A stretch of 64,000 nucleotides of DNA from Streptomyces sp. RerS4 (GCF_023515955.1 NZ_CP097322.1:4760501-4824500); one strand, 5' to 3'. Shown: positions 33,575-42,709, counted from the first letter of the stretch. Made by a program: numbers and translations. The notes: a model not told the origin generated them from the sequence alone.

Positions 33575-33723
33575 AAACGGGTGGGGGAGGGTGAGGGGGG
33601 GTGAACCCTGCAAGATGCCCACACCCGTACGGAGTAGTCCCACCCTTTTGTGTAATGGCCACGCCACGTTGCGTGCTGGAAGTGTTCCGTCCGTAGACCA
33701 TGGAGTGATCGAAAGGGAAAGAC

Positions 33724-35130
33724 ATGTCGGTCCAGGCTGGTTCCGAGTCCGAAGCCCAGACACCGCAACGAAGTCTCGGTACCTCGGCCGCGCGGAACTT
33801 GGCGACCACGACCAAGTCCACGCCGCAGATGCAGGAGATCACCTCGCGGTGGCTGCTGAAGATGCTCCCGTGGGTCTCCGTGCAGGGTGGCACGTACCGC
33901 GTCAACCGACGACTGACCTACTCCGTCGGCAACGGGATCGTGGAGTTCGTCAAGACCGGCACCCAGGTCCAGGTCATCCCCGCCGAACTCGGCGAACTCC
34001 CGCTCCTGCGCGGCTACGAGGACGAGGCGGTCCTGACCGAACTCGCCGCCCGCTGCCGCCAGATCGACTTCGAACCCGGCCAGGAGCTGACCTCCTTCGG
34101 CAGCCCTTCCGACCAGGTCTTCCTCCTCGCCCACGGCCGCGTCGACCAGATCGGCCCCGGCCCCTACGGCGACGACGCGGTCCTGCGCACCGTCGCCGAC
34201 GGCGCCTTCTTCGGCGAGGACGCCCTCACCGAGGAAGAGGCCATCTGGGAGTACACCGCCCGCGCCACCACCGCCGGCACCGCGCTCACGCTGTCCCGGC
34301 AGGACTTCCAACTCCTCGCCGACCGCGTCGAGTCCCTGCGCGCGCATGTGGACAACGCCCGCTCCGCACCCGAGCGCGCCACCAACCCCTTCGGCGAGGC
34401 CGCGATCGACCTCTCCGCCGGCCACCGGGGCGAGGCCGTCCTCCCCGGCACCTTCGTCGACTACGAGGCCCGCCCGCGCGAGTACGAACTCTCCATTGCA
34501 CAAACGGTCCTGCGCGTGCACACCCGCGTCGCCGACCTCTACAACCAGCCGATGAACCAGACCGAGCAGCAGTTGCGGCTCACGGTCGAGGCGCTGCGCG
34601 AGCGCCAGGAGCACGAGATGCTCAACAACCGCGACTTCGGCCTCCTCCACAACGCCGACTACGACCAGCGCATCCAGCCCCACGACGGCGCCCCCACCCC
34701 CGACGACTTCGACGCGCTGCTCTCCATGCGCCGCGACTCCAAGCTGTTCCTCGCCCACCCCAAGGCCATCGCCGCCTTCGGTCGGGAGTGCAACAAGCGC
34801 GGCCTCTACCCCGAGACGGTCGACGTCGCCGGGACCCGGGTGCCCGCCTGGCGCGGCGTCCCGATCTTCCCGAGCAACAAGATCCCGATCAGTGACGCCC
34901 GTACGACCTCCATCCTGTGCATGCGCACCGGCGAGGCCGACCAGGGCGTGATCGGCCTGCACCAGCCGGGCATCCCGGACGAGATCGAGCCGAGCATGTC
35001 GGTGCGCTTCATGGGCATCAGCGAGCAGGCGATCATCTCCTACCTCGTCACCGCCTACTTCTCCGCGGCCGTCCTGGTGCCCGACGCGCTGGGCGTGCTG
35101 GAGAACGTCGAGATCGGCCGCCGGCACTGA
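33724..35130 (+). CDS. eshA: Family 2B encapsulin shell protein with cyclic-nucleotide-binding-like domain (EshA)
   Basis: 468 residues. N-terminal arm 1-35, then the HK97-type shell fold interrupted by a cNMP-binding-like insertion at about residues 90-205 (FEPGQELTSFGSPSDQVFLL, AFFGEDALTEEEA; the phosphate-cassette Arg-Ala is ARAT at about 180). The C-terminal shell part resumes with YELSIAQTVLRVHTRVADLYNQP and IPISDARTTSILCMRTG. Family 2B encapsulins self-assemble into protein nanocompartments. Streptomyces EshA was first described as a large multimer affecting growth and antibiotic production. Its stop shares one base with the polyprenyl synthase start, the usual cargo-shell arrangement. 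Confidence 0.93.
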   Translation: MSVQAGSESEAQTPQRSLGTSAARNLATTTKSTPQMQEITSRWLLKMLPWVSVQGGTYRVNRRLTYSVGNGIVEFVKTGTQVQVIPAELGELPLLRGYEDEAVLTELAARCRQIDFEPGQELTSFGSPSDQVFLLAHGRVDQIGPGPYGDDAVLRTVADGAFFGEDALTEEEAIWEYTARATTAGTALTLSRQDFQLLADRVESLRAHVDNARSAPERATNPFGEAAIDLSAGHRGEAVLPGTFVDYEARPREYELSIAQTVLRVHTRVADLYNQPMNQTEQQLRLTVEALRERQEHEMLNNRDFGLLHNADYDQRIQPHDGAPTPDDFDALLSMRRDSKLFLAHPKAIAAFGRECNKRGLYPETVDVAGTRVPAWRGVPIFPSNKIPISDARTTSILCMRTGEADQGVIGLHQPGIPDEIEPSMSVRFMGISEQAIISYLVTAYFSAAVLVPDALGVLENVEIGRRH

Positions 35131-36191
35131 TGACCGCCGACACCCTCGCCAAGGGCGACGGGCAGGAGGCGTCGGCCCTGCTGGCGCGCACCAGGGAAAC
35201 GGTCAACCCCGAACTGCGCCGGACCCTCGCCGGCCTGCCCGGCGGGATGCGGCGGGTGGCGATGTACCACTTCGGCTGGGAGGGGGAGGACGGCGCCCCG
35301 ACGGAGACGGGCGCCGGCAAGGCCATCCGGCCCGCGCTCGTCCTCGCCTCGGCGCAGGCCCTACGGGGCACCGGGCGCGGCGACGCGAAGTTCGAGGAGG
35401 CCGACGCGGTGCGGGCGGCGGTGGCCGTGGAGCTGGCGCACAACTTCACGCTGCTGCACGACGACGTCGTCGACAAGGACGTCCGCCGTCGCGGGCGGGC
35501 CACCGCCTGGAGCGTCTTCGGCACGGCCGACGCGATCATCACCGGCGACGCCATGATGGCGCTCGCGCTGCGGCTGCTCGCCGAGGACCCGCACCCGGCC
35601 TCGGCGGAGGCCTCGGCCCGGCTCGCGGCCTGCATCGTGGAGCTGTGCGCCGGCCAGCAGGCGGACTGCGCCTTCGAGGTGCGCCCGGACGTCTCGCTCG
35701 ACGAGTGCCTGACGATGGCGACGGCCAAGACGGGGGCGCTGCTGGGCTGCGCGTGCGCGCTGGGCGCGCTGTACGCGGGGGCCGGGCCGCGGGAGGCGGA
35801 CGCGATGGACGCCTTCGGCCGGGAGGCCGGTCTCGCGTTCCAGCTGATCGACGACCTGATCGGCATCTGGGGGGACCCGGCGCACACCGGCAAGCCCGCC
35901 GGGGCCGATCTGCTGGCCCGCAAGAAGTCCCTGCCCGTCGTGGCGGCCCTCACCTCGGGCACCGAGGCGGGCGAGGAGCTGGCCGCGCTCTACGCGGGCC
36001 CCATGGAGGGGGCCGATGTGACGCGGGCGGCAGGGGCGGTGGAACGGGCCGGCGGCCGGGACTGGGCCCAGGCCCACGCGGCCGACCGGATGGGTCGGGC
36101 GGTGCAGGAGCTGTCCCGGGCCGTGCCGGACCTGGCGGCGGCGGGCGGGCTGCTGGCGCTGGCGGAGTTCGTCACGCGTCGGACCAGGTGA
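35130..36191 (+). CDS. Polyprenyl synthetase, probable encapsulin cargo
   Basis: 353 residues. The first Asp-rich motif is DDVVD (111-115) in LLHDDVVDKD. The second is DDLIG at 241-245, then IWGD, so the last Asp of the classical DDxxD is replaced. It condenses isopentenyl units to a linear prenyl diphosphate; chain length is not predictable by eye. The ATG overlaps the encapsulin stop. The N-terminal 45 residues before the catalytic fold could hold the loading signal. Association with family 2B shells is known for prenyl synthases and terpene cyclases; cargo status here is inferred from context. Confidence 0.9.
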   Translation: MTADTLAKGDGQEASALLARTRETVNPELRRTLAGLPGGMRRVAMYHFGWEGEDGAPTETGAGKAIRPALVLASAQALRGTGRGDAKFEEADAVRAAVAVELAHNFTLLHDDVVDKDVRRRGRATAWSVFGTADAIITGDAMMALALRLLAEDPHPASAEASARLAACIVELCAGQQADCAFEVRPDVSLDECLTMATAKTGALLGCACALGALYAGAGPREADAMDAFGREAGLAFQLIDDLIGIWGDPAHTGKPAGADLLARKKSLPVVAALTSGTEAGEELAALYAGPMEGADVTRAAGAVERAGGRDWAQAHAADRMGRAVQELSRAVPDLAAAGGLLALAEFVTRRTR

Positions 36192-36202
36192 CCGCGTAGG
36201 GC

Positions 36203-36234
36203 CGCGTTCACCGCGCAGTGCCGCGGTGAACGCG
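36203..36234 (+). terminator. First terminator after the encapsulin operon
   Basis: A 13-base inverted repeat CGCGTTCACCGCG at 36203-36215 with its complement at 36222-36234, loop CAGTGC, 12 bases after the stop. Confidence 0.82.
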
Positions 36235-36249
36235 TGGGGACGCGTGGAG

Positions 36250-36293
36250 GAAGGCCTGTTCGGACACCCTTCGGGGTGCCGGAACGGGCCTTC
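36250..36293 (+). terminator. Second hairpin with UUCG tetraloop
   Basis: GAAGGCC...GTTC at 36250-36261 pairs with GAAC-GGGCCTTC ending at 36293, and an inner CACCC-TTCG-GGGTG forms a UUCG-capped stem. It is a tandem backup terminator before the GNAT gene. Confidence 0.75.
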
Positions 36294-36359
36294 TGCGCGT
36301 ATGGACGTCAACTCTAGGATCACTCCCGGTTGTTGACGTCCGAGTGAAGGGTGTGACCC

Positions 36360-36953
36360 GTGGTGCTGGAGATACGTCAGGCGGATCCGTCGGAGCGTGA
36401 CGAGGTCGCGCGGCTGTTGGACGTGGCCTTCCGGGAGGACCCCGTGAGCAGCTGGGTCTTCCCCGACCCGGAGCACCGGGCCGCCGTGCACGGCCGCTTC
36501 CTCGGGGTCTTCGTCGACGTGGCGTTCGCGGAGGGTCGGGTCGAGCGGACGGCGGACGGTTCGGCGGCGGCGCTGTGGCTGCGGATCCCCGCCGGCGAGC
36601 CGGAGGGGGAGGACGAGGTCCCCGCGAAGATGCGCGCGGCGGCCGATCCGGACAACGAGCGCTGCGAGCTGGTCGGCCGGCTGACCGGGGCGGTGCACCC
36701 GACGGCCGAGGAGCACGAGTACCTGCTGATGATCGCCGTCGAGCCGGGCCGGCAGGGCGAGGGCCTCGGGACGGAGCTGATGCGGCCGGTACTGGAGCGC
36801 TGCGACCGGGACGGCGTACCGGCGTATCTGGAGGCGAGCAGCGAGCGCAGCAAGCGGCTGTACGAGCGGCTCGGCTTCGAGTTCACCGGCGAGGCGGTTC
36901 GGCTGCCGGACGGGCCGCTGATGTGGCCGATGTGGCGCAAACCGAATGGCTGA
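36360..36953 (+). CDS. GNAT-family acetyltransferase
   Basis: 197 residues from GTG 36360 (GTG 36363 is equally possible). Acetyl-CoA motif in IAVEPGRQGEGLGTELM, then SKRLYERLGFEFTGE. Substrate unknown. An antibiotic- or toxin-type role cannot be argued from context. Confidence 0.88.
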   Translation: MVLEIRQADPSERDEVARLLDVAFREDPVSSWVFPDPEHRAAVHGRFLGVFVDVAFAEGRVERTADGSAAALWLRIPAGEPEGEDEVPAKMRAAADPDNERCELVGRLTGAVHPTAEEHEYLLMIAVEPGRQGEGLGTELMRPVLERCDRDGVPAYLEASSERSKRLYERLGFEFTGEAVRLPDGPLMWPMWRKPNG

Positions 36954-37039
36954 AAAAACCCCTTGGTGAAGCACTTCAATTGAAGTACTTTGGCCGACGT
37001 GCCCCGGAGCGGTGGCACGGTCGAACGGAAGAGAATCGC

Positions 37040-37624
37040 TTGCGCAAGCTCACGTACTTCATCGCGACGACGATCGACGGGTTCATCGGGGCCCCCGACG
37101 GCGACGCGGACTTTTTCTACGCCTCCCTCGACGCGGAGTTCGTCGACCACCTGAAGGTCGAGTACCCGGAGACCATCGCCTCCGCCGGGCGCGCGCAGAT
37201 GGGGATCGAGGACCTCCCGCCCCGTCGCTTCGACGCGGTGCTCATGGGTCGCGCCACCTACGAGCCCGGCCTCAAGGCGGGCATGGCCAGTCCCTACGGC
37301 CACATGCGCGAGCAGTACGTCGTCTCGCGCTCCCTCGCCGAGCCCCCGGCCCCGGACGTGCGGCTGATCAGCGGCGACGTGGTGGCCGCGGTGCGCGAGA
37401 TGAAGGCGCGCGACGGGCTGGACATCTGGCTCTGCGGCGGCGCGGACCTCGCCGGACAGCTGGTCGACGAGATCGACGAGTACATCGTCAAGACCTACCC
37501 GATCGCCATCGGCACCGGCATGCCCATGTCCCGGGCGGGCTTCGGCGTACGCCCCCTGGAGCTGACCGGCTGCACCGCCCTCGGCGGCGGCCAGGTGATC
37601 ACCTCCTACGCCGTGAAGCGCTGA
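37040..37624 (+). CDS. Dihydrofolate reductase-family (RibD C-terminal-like) protein
   Basis: 194 residues. Start TTG 37040 chosen because the family N-terminus (RKLTYFIATTIDGFIGAPDG) begins there, no ATG or GTG lies closer, and GGAAG precedes it. NADPH-fold features: VLMGRATYE and WLCGGADLAGQLVDEIDEYI. Such proteins are reductases of unknown substrate, not the essential folate enzyme. Confidence 0.85.
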   Translation: MRKLTYFIATTIDGFIGAPDGDADFFYASLDAEFVDHLKVEYPETIASAGRAQMGIEDLPPRRFDAVLMGRATYEPGLKAGMASPYGHMREQYVVSRSLAEPPAPDVRLISGDVVAAVREMKARDGLDIWLCGGADLAGQLVDEIDEYIVKTYPIAIGTGMPMSRAGFGVRPLELTGCTALGGGQVITSYAVKR

Positions 37625-37660
37625 TCCGCCGGAAGCGCGAAACCGGCCTACCGTGGAGGT

Positions 37661-37885
37661 ATGGCCGGTGAACAGCAGCAGCGCGCGGAAGAGACGGTCG
37701 CCCCGCGGGCCGGGCACGAGCGGCACACGTGCCCGACCTGCGGGAGCGCCGTGGAGACGGTCATCAGGCGGCGCAAGTCCCTCGGGGTCTTCGTACCGGA
37801 GTGGCACCCGGGTCCCTGCCGGAACCCGGAGTGCCCCCGCTACGTTCCCCCCGAAGGGGTGGGCCGGGTGACGCCCGGTGGGTGA
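37661..37885 (+). CDS. Small zinc-ribbon protein
   Basis: 74 residues with two paired-Cys knuckles, CPTCG (about 24-28) and CRNPEC (about 53-58), spaced like a zinc ribbon. TACCGT lies six bases before ATG 37661, suggesting a leaderless transcript. No function is known to me. Confidence 0.78.
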   Translation: MAGEQQQRAEETVAPRAGHERHTCPTCGSAVETVIRRRKSLGVFVPEWHPGPCRNPECPRYVPPEGVGRVTPGG

Positions 37886-37891
37886 GGGCGG

Positions 37892-38551
37892 CTAGCCCTT
37901 CGAGCCGAGGCCCGAGGCGGCGAAGCCGTTGGCCCACAGCTGGTTGACGCGTGTCCGCTCGGCGCTGTTCGGCGTGGCGTTCTGGCACGAGGTGCCCGGC
38001 CCGCCGCCCGACATCAGCTCGCTGCACGGGCCCGAGTAGTGGTCCGGCAGACCCAGCACGTGGCCGGTCTCGTGCGACGTCACGCGGGTGGAGTTGTACT
38101 GCTGGTTCTGCCGGTAGTCGAGGAAGATGTAGCCCCGACCGTGGCCGTCCGTGCTCGCGTACGAGCCGCGCGAGTCGTTGCCCTCGCGGTACGAGAAGTT
38201 CCCGCCGGAGGCCACCTCCTGGAGCTTCACGTTGGTGACCGAGCTGTTCCAGATGCGGGTGGAGTTGGCTATCTGGGTACGGAAGCTGGGCGCGTTGCGC
38301 GTGTTGTAGGTGACGGTGACCGCGAGGGCGCCGGGGTTCGCGGCGCGCTGCTCGGCGACCGAGCGCTGCACGGCTTCGAAGAAGGCCCGGTTGGCGGACT
38401 CGTTCTCCTGGGACCTCTCGTAGGCCGCGTAGCCGGCGGAGAGGTCGGCCGGAGCCGTCGTGGCGGTGGCCGTGGGGGCGAAGCCGACCAGGGCGGCGGC
38501 GAGGCCCAGTCCTACGGTGGCGGCCGTCATGGGCATACGGAAGGGGCGCAT
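37892..38551 (-). CDS. snpA: Snapalysin, secreted small neutral metalloprotease (M7)
   Basis: 219 residues. Signal peptide of about 30 residues ending near ATAT, a short propeptide, then the M7 catalytic domain with HETGHVLGLPD (HExxHxxGxxD, the Asp as third ligand), and CSELMSGGGPG after it. Snapalysins cleave on the amino side of aromatic residues in milk-type proteins. It is divergent from a LysR gene that in other streptomycetes activates it. Confidence 0.94.
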   Translation of the reverse strand: MRPFRMPMTAATVGLGLAAALVGFAPTATATTAPADLSAGYAAYERSQENESANRAFFEAVQRSVAEQRAANPGALAVTVTYNTRNAPSFRTQIANSTRIWNSSVTNVKLQEVASGGNFSYREGNDSRGSYASTDGHGRGYIFLDYRQNQQYNSTRVTSHETGHVLGLPDHYSGPCSELMSGGGPGTSCQNATPNSAERTRVNQLWANGFAASGLGSKG

Positions 38552-38646
38552 GTGGGGGGCTCCTACTCGTCCGGTGCGGTGGGGGGTGGTCGTTCGGTAC
38601 CGGAGTCTGCGGGAGCGGGGGGCGCCCGGGGATGATGTCAGCGCCG

Positions 38647-38663
38647 GATAGCACGGGCCTATC
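38647..38663. promoter_or_regulatory. T-N11-A LysR-type binding motif between snpA and its regulator
   Basis: GATAG-N7-CTATC is an interrupted palindrome containing the T-N11-A core of LysR regulators. A second small palindrome, GGTGA-GAT-TCACC, lies at 38676-38688. Both are in the 220-base divergent gap. Confidence 0.65.
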
Positions 38664-38771
38664 GGGTGGGTTTTCGGTGAGATTCACCATGGTCAACTAG
38701 CGCGAGAATGGCGGGATTCGGGGGGCTATGGGTGGCTGGTGCGGTCCACCGGCCCGACCTACCCTCGGGTC

Positions 38772-39704
38772 ATGGAGCTCGAGGTGAGGCACTTGCGCGC
38801 GCTGTGCGCCATCGCCGACGCCGGCAGCCTGCACAAGGCGGCCCGCCAACTCGGAGTGAGTCAGCCCTCGCTGACGACCCAGTTGCAACGGATCGAACGG
38901 GCCCTGGACGGCGAGTTGTTCCTGCGTGAACGCACCGGATGCCGCCCGACCCCCTTCGGTCGTACGGTGCTCGGCCGGGCGCGACCGCTGCTCGCCGACA
39001 TGGCGGCGCTCGTCGCCGAGGCCCGTGCGGCGGCGCACGGTCCCCGGCTGCGCATCGGGTCGACGGCGAGCCGGGCCCTGCCCGGGTGGCTGCGCCGGCT
39101 GCACCGCCGGGATCCGGAGACGGAAACCTCGCTGGTGGTCGACGTGTCGGCCAACGCGCTGCTGCGGATGGTGGCCTCCGGGCAGCTGGACGTGGCGTTC
39201 GTGCACGAGGTGGAGGGCAGCCCGTTACGGGTGCCCGAGGGGCTCCAACTGCGCGTGCTGATGGAGCGCGAGCCGCAGTTCGTCTCCATGTCGCGCGACC
39301 ATCCGGCCGCGCGCTCGTCGGTGGTCGCGTTAGAGGACCTGGCCGGGGACCGCTGGACGGTGGACCCGTCGGTCGACGGCGAATGGGACGGGCTGCGCCG
39401 CGTCCTCGCCGGCGCCGGCCTCGACCCGCCCGTCCTGCACGCCGACTACCACACGGCCGCCTCCCTGATCGTCTCCGGTGAGGCCGTCGCCCCCTGCCAG
39501 CCCACCTCCGGACCGCGTGAGGACATGGCGATCCGGCCGCTCCACGGCGACCCCCTCGCCGTGCGGCTGCTGCTCGCGACCCGCCCGGGGGCGCACGCCG
39601 AGGTCTACGAGGACCTGCGCGCCGCCTATCGCGAAGCGGCCCTGGGCACCCCGTCCTACCGCGCGTGGCTCCACCACCACGCGAGCCCCCTTCTGGCGGC
39701 CTGA
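38772..39704 (+). CDS. LysR-family regulator, probable activator of snpA
   Basis: 310 residues. N-terminal LysR helix-turn-helix (VRHLRALCAIADAGSLHKAA, SQPSLTTQLQRIE) and periplasmic-binding-like effector domain. ATG 38772 has TACCCT six bases before it, so the message is probably leaderless; the in-frame start 11 codons upstream would read through the -10. The divergent arrangement with snpA matches the known snpR/mprR pairs. Confidence 0.9.
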   Translation: MELEVRHLRALCAIADAGSLHKAARQLGVSQPSLTTQLQRIERALDGELFLRERTGCRPTPFGRTVLGRARPLLADMAALVAEARAAAHGPRLRIGSTASRALPGWLRRLHRRDPETETSLVVDVSANALLRMVASGQLDVAFVHEVEGSPLRVPEGLQLRVLMEREPQFVSMSRDHPAARSSVVALEDLAGDRWTVDPSVDGEWDGLRRVLAGAGLDPPVLHADYHTAASLIVSGEAVAPCQPTSGPREDMAIRPLHGDPLAVRLLLATRPGAHAEVYEDLRAAYREAALGTPSYRAWLHHHASPLLAA

Positions 39705-39791
39705 GCCCGAACCCCGAGCCGTACCCGAGCACCGCCCGACCCGGACCACGACCCGGGCCCCGACACGGGGTCCGGGTCCTCGGCGTGCCGC

Positions 39792-39840
39792 TTGACTTCA
39801 CCCGACCGCGATATATCGTGTTCTTCAGAAGACGCGATAT
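39792..39840 (+). promoter_or_regulatory. Promoter and probable PadR operator of the DUF4097-padR operon
   Basis: TTGACT at 39792-39797 as -35, TATCGT-type -10 around 39814. Overlapping the -10 is the palindrome CGATATATCG (39809-39818), and CGCGATAT occurs twice, at 39807 and 39833. AT-rich palindromes in such a GC genome are typical of repressor sites. The PadR protein encoded second in the operon is the natural candidate. Confidence 0.62.
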
Positions 39841-39875
39841 GTTGCGTGCATCAGCCCACGAGGAGGAGCAGCACC

Positions 39876-40799
39876 ATGGCAGAGCAGACGACGTGGTCCG
39901 TCGCGGCACCGCGGAAGCTCACCTTCGACGACCCGGTCACCGACCTCCGCGTCCGCATCGTCGACGGCACCGTCAACGTGGTCGCCTCCGAGGACGGGCC
40001 GGCCCGGTTGGAGGTCGCCGAGGTCGACGGGCCGCCCCTCCACGTGGTCCAGGAGGGCGGCGTCCTCACGGTGTCCTATGAGGACCTGCCCTGGAACGGC
40101 ACGCACGGCTTCAAGAAGTGGTTCGAGAGCAAGCCGTGGAAGGGCTGGACGGGCTCCTCCGAGGACGGGCGCAAGGCCTGGGAGCGCAGCGTCACCGTCA
40201 CCCTGACGGTTCCCGCCGCGACCCGCGTCCAGCTGGTCGGCGTCAGCGCCGCCGCCTTCGTCTCCGGGATCTCCGGCGGGACCGACGTCAACGGCGTCTC
40301 GGGCGACGCGACGCTCGTGGGCCTCGGCGGCCGGGTCAAGGCGCACACCGTCTCCGGCAGCGTCGAGGCGCAGTCCGTCGCCGGTGAGTTCGGCTTCCAC
40401 TCCGTCTCCGGCGGCCTGACCGTGGTGGACGGTGCCGGCGGCAACGTACGGGCCGACTCGGTCAGCGGCGACATGCTCATCGACCTCGCCCCGGACCCGG
40501 CGTCCGGCCGGCCGGTGGACATCTTCCTCAACTCCGTCTCCGGTCAGGTCGCGATCCGCCTCCCGCACCCCGCCGACGCCAAGGTGGAGGCCAACACCGC
40601 GACCGGCGGCGTCTCCAACGCCTTCGAGGACCTGCGCGTCTCCGGGCAGCTCGGCGCGAAGCGGATCACCGGCACCCTCGGCACCGGCGCCGGCACCCTG
40701 CGCGCCACCACCGTCTCCGGCGCCATCGCGCTCCTGCGCCGCCCGCAGGCAGACCCCGACGCCGCCGCCCCGCTCCAGCTCGACAAGAAGGTGCTCTGA
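39876..40799 (+). CDS. DUF4097 family beta-strand-repeat protein
   Basis: 307 residues. After an N-terminal sandwich-like part, repeated short VSG-containing strands (VSGISGGTDVNGVSGDATL, HTVSGSVEAQSVAGEFGF, DSVSGDM, NSVSGQVAI, TTVSGAIALL) form a right-handed beta-solenoid typical of DUF4097/LiaF-like proteins. No signal peptide. Start ATG 39876 follows GAGGAGG. The next gene (PadR) starts two bases after its stop, so they form an operon. Function unknown; the family often sits with envelope-stress regulators. Confidence 0.87.
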   Translation: MAEQTTWSVAAPRKLTFDDPVTDLRVRIVDGTVNVVASEDGPARLEVAEVDGPPLHVVQEGGVLTVSYEDLPWNGTHGFKKWFESKPWKGWTGSSEDGRKAWERSVTVTLTVPAATRVQLVGVSAAAFVSGISGGTDVNGVSGDATLVGLGGRVKAHTVSGSVEAQSVAGEFGFHSVSGGLTVVDGAGGNVRADSVSGDMLIDLAPDPASGRPVDIFLNSVSGQVAIRLPHPADAKVEANTATGGVSNAFEDLRVSGQLGAKRITGTLGTGAGTLRATTVSGAIALLRRPQADPDAAAPLQLDKKVL

Positions 40800-40800
40800 C

Positions 40801-41705
40801 ATGCCGCCCGTCTTCGCCCACGGCCGCCTCCGCCTCTACCTCCTCAAGCTGCTCGACGAGGCGCCGCGCCACGGCTACGAGGTGATCCGCCTGCTGGAGG
40901 AGCGCTTCCAGGGCCTCTACGCGCCCTCCGCGGGCACCGTGTACCCGCGGCTGGCCAAGCTGGAGGCCGAGGGGCTCGTCACCCATGCCACCGAGGGCGG
41001 GCGCAAGGTGTACTCCATCACCGAGGCGGGCCGCGCCGAACTCGCCGACCGCGGCGGCGAGCTGGCCGACCTGGAGCTGGAGATCCGCGACTCGGTCTCC
41101 GAGCTGGCCGCCGAGATCCGTGACGACGTCCGGGGCGCCGCCGGCGACCTGCGGCGCGAGATGCGCGCGGCCGCCTCCGCGACGGCCACCCCGGTCGAGG
41201 ACGACTCCTGGAAGGCGGCCAAGGAGGAACTGCGCAAGGCCCGCCAGGAGTGGAAGGAACAGGCGCGCCGGGCGAAGGACGAGAGCCGCCGGGCCCGCGA
41301 GGAGGCGCAGGCGGCCCGCCGTCAGGCCAAGGAGGCGCAGGAGCGGGCCCGCGAGGAGGTCCAGCGGATCGCGGCCCAACTGCAGGAGCAGTTCGCGAAG
41401 TCGAGCGGGGTCCTCGGCAGCCTCGCCGGCGCCTGGCTGGGCGGCGGCAACGGCCCCGCGGCCCCCGGCGCCACCGAAGCCGAACCGGCGAGCGCCCCGG
41501 GCCGGCCGGCGCGGGCTGGGCCGAGGACCTCGTACCCTCCGCCGACCCGGCGCGGGACCTGGACCGGCTGCTCGACCGCTTCCGCGACGACGTCCGCGAC
41601 GCGGCCCGCGACCACGGCGTGACCCCGGCCCAACTGGCCGAGGCCCGCGCCCACCTCGCGGCCGCCGCCGCCCGCATCGAGGCGGGCCTGCGGCCGGGCG
41701 CGTAG
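40801..41705 (+). pseudogene. PadR-family transcriptional regulator with one frameshift
   Basis: The first frame (ATG 40801) encodes a PadR winged helix (LYLLKLLDEAPRHGYEVIRL, YAPSAGTVYPRLAKLEAEGLV), then a long charged coiled coil of Lys/Arg/Glu/Ala. Near 41500-41520 the coding signal moves to the -1 frame (GWAEDLVPSADPARDLDRLL ... ARIEAGLRPGA), ending at 41705. Adding back one base in CCGGCCGGCGCGGG gives about 301 residues. Left as is, translation ends at 41622 with an unnatural Pro/Thr/Ser tail. It probably represses its own operon. Confidence 0.82.
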
Positions 41706-41746
41706 CGGGTGTGGACCGGGCGGCCGGTCGTCAGGCGGCCGGACCG

Positions 41747-42709
41747 TCAGACCGTCAGCACCACCTTGCCGAACAGGTCTCCCGATTCGAGCTTCGCGAA
41801 GCCCTCGCGGGCCCGGTCCAGCGGCAGCACCTCGTCGATCACCGGGCGCACGCCGGTGGCCGCGCAGAAGGCGAGCAGGTCCTCCAGCTCGTCCTTCGAG
41901 CCCATGGTCGAGCCGACCACCTTCAGCTCCAGGAAGAAGATCCGGGTCAGCTCGGCGTGCGCCGGCCGGTCGCCGCTGGTCGCGCCCGAGATGACCAAGG
42001 TGCCGCCGGGGCGCAGGGACTTGATCGAGTGCGACCAGGTGGCGGCGCCGACCGTCTCGATGACGGCGTCCACCCGCCGCGGCAGCCGGGCGCCCGGCTC
42101 GTACGCCTCCACCGCGCCCAGCTCCACCGCGCGCTTGCGCTTGGCCTCGTCGCGGCTGGTGGCGAAGACCCGCAGGCCCGCCGCCTTGCCGAGGACGATC
42201 GCGGCGGTGGCGACGCCGCCGCCCGCGCCCTGGACCAGGACCGAGTCGCCGGGGCGTACGCCCGCGTTGGTGAACAGCATCCGGTAGGCCGTGAGCCAGG
42301 CCGTCGGCAGGCAGGCGGCCTCCTCGAAGGAGAGTTCGGCGGGCTTGCGCAGGACGTTCCAGGCGGGGACGGTGACCTGCTCGGCGAAGGTGCCCTGGTA
42401 GCGCTCGGTGAGGATGGAGCGGGGCTCGTCCGGGCCGACGCCGTGGCCGCTCTGGCCGATGACGGAGTGCAGGACGACCTCGTTGCCGTCCTGGTCGATC
42501 CCGGCGGCGTCGCAGCCGAGGGTCATGGGCAGTTTGTCCTCGCCGAGGCCCACCCCGCGCAGGGACCAGAGGTCGTGGTGGTTGAGCGAGGCGGCTTTGA
42601 CGTCGACGGTCACCCAGCCGGGGCGGGCCACGGGGGCCGGGCGCTCGCCCAGCGTGAGGCCGTTCAGCGGCTGGTCGCGGTCGATTCGGGAGGCGTAGGC
42701 AGCGAACAT
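41747..42709 (-). CDS. Zinc-binding-type alcohol dehydrogenase/quinone oxidoreductase (MDR family)
   Basis: 320 residues. N-terminal GroES-like fold with NHHDLWSLRG and LGCDAAG, then a Rossmann domain with VQGAGGGVATAAIVLGKAAG. The structural-zinc cysteines are absent, so it is likely a zinc-free quinone oxidoreductase-like member using NADPH. Substrate unknown. It ends 41 bases from the PadR stop (convergent). Confidence 0.87.
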   Translation of the reverse strand: MFAAYASRIDRDQPLNGLTLGERPAPVARPGWVTVDVKAASLNHHDLWSLRGVGLGEDKLPMTLGCDAAGIDQDGNEVVLHSVIGQSGHGVGPDEPRSILTERYQGTFAEQVTVPAWNVLRKPAELSFEEAACLPTAWLTAYRMLFTNAGVRPGDSVLVQGAGGGVATAAIVLGKAAGLRVFATSRDEAKRKRAVELGAVEAYEPGARLPRRVDAVIETVGAATWSHSIKSLRPGGTLVISGATSGDRPAHAELTRIFFLELKVVGSTMGSKDELEDLLAFCAATGVRPVIDEVLPLDRAREGFAKLESGDLFGKVVLTV

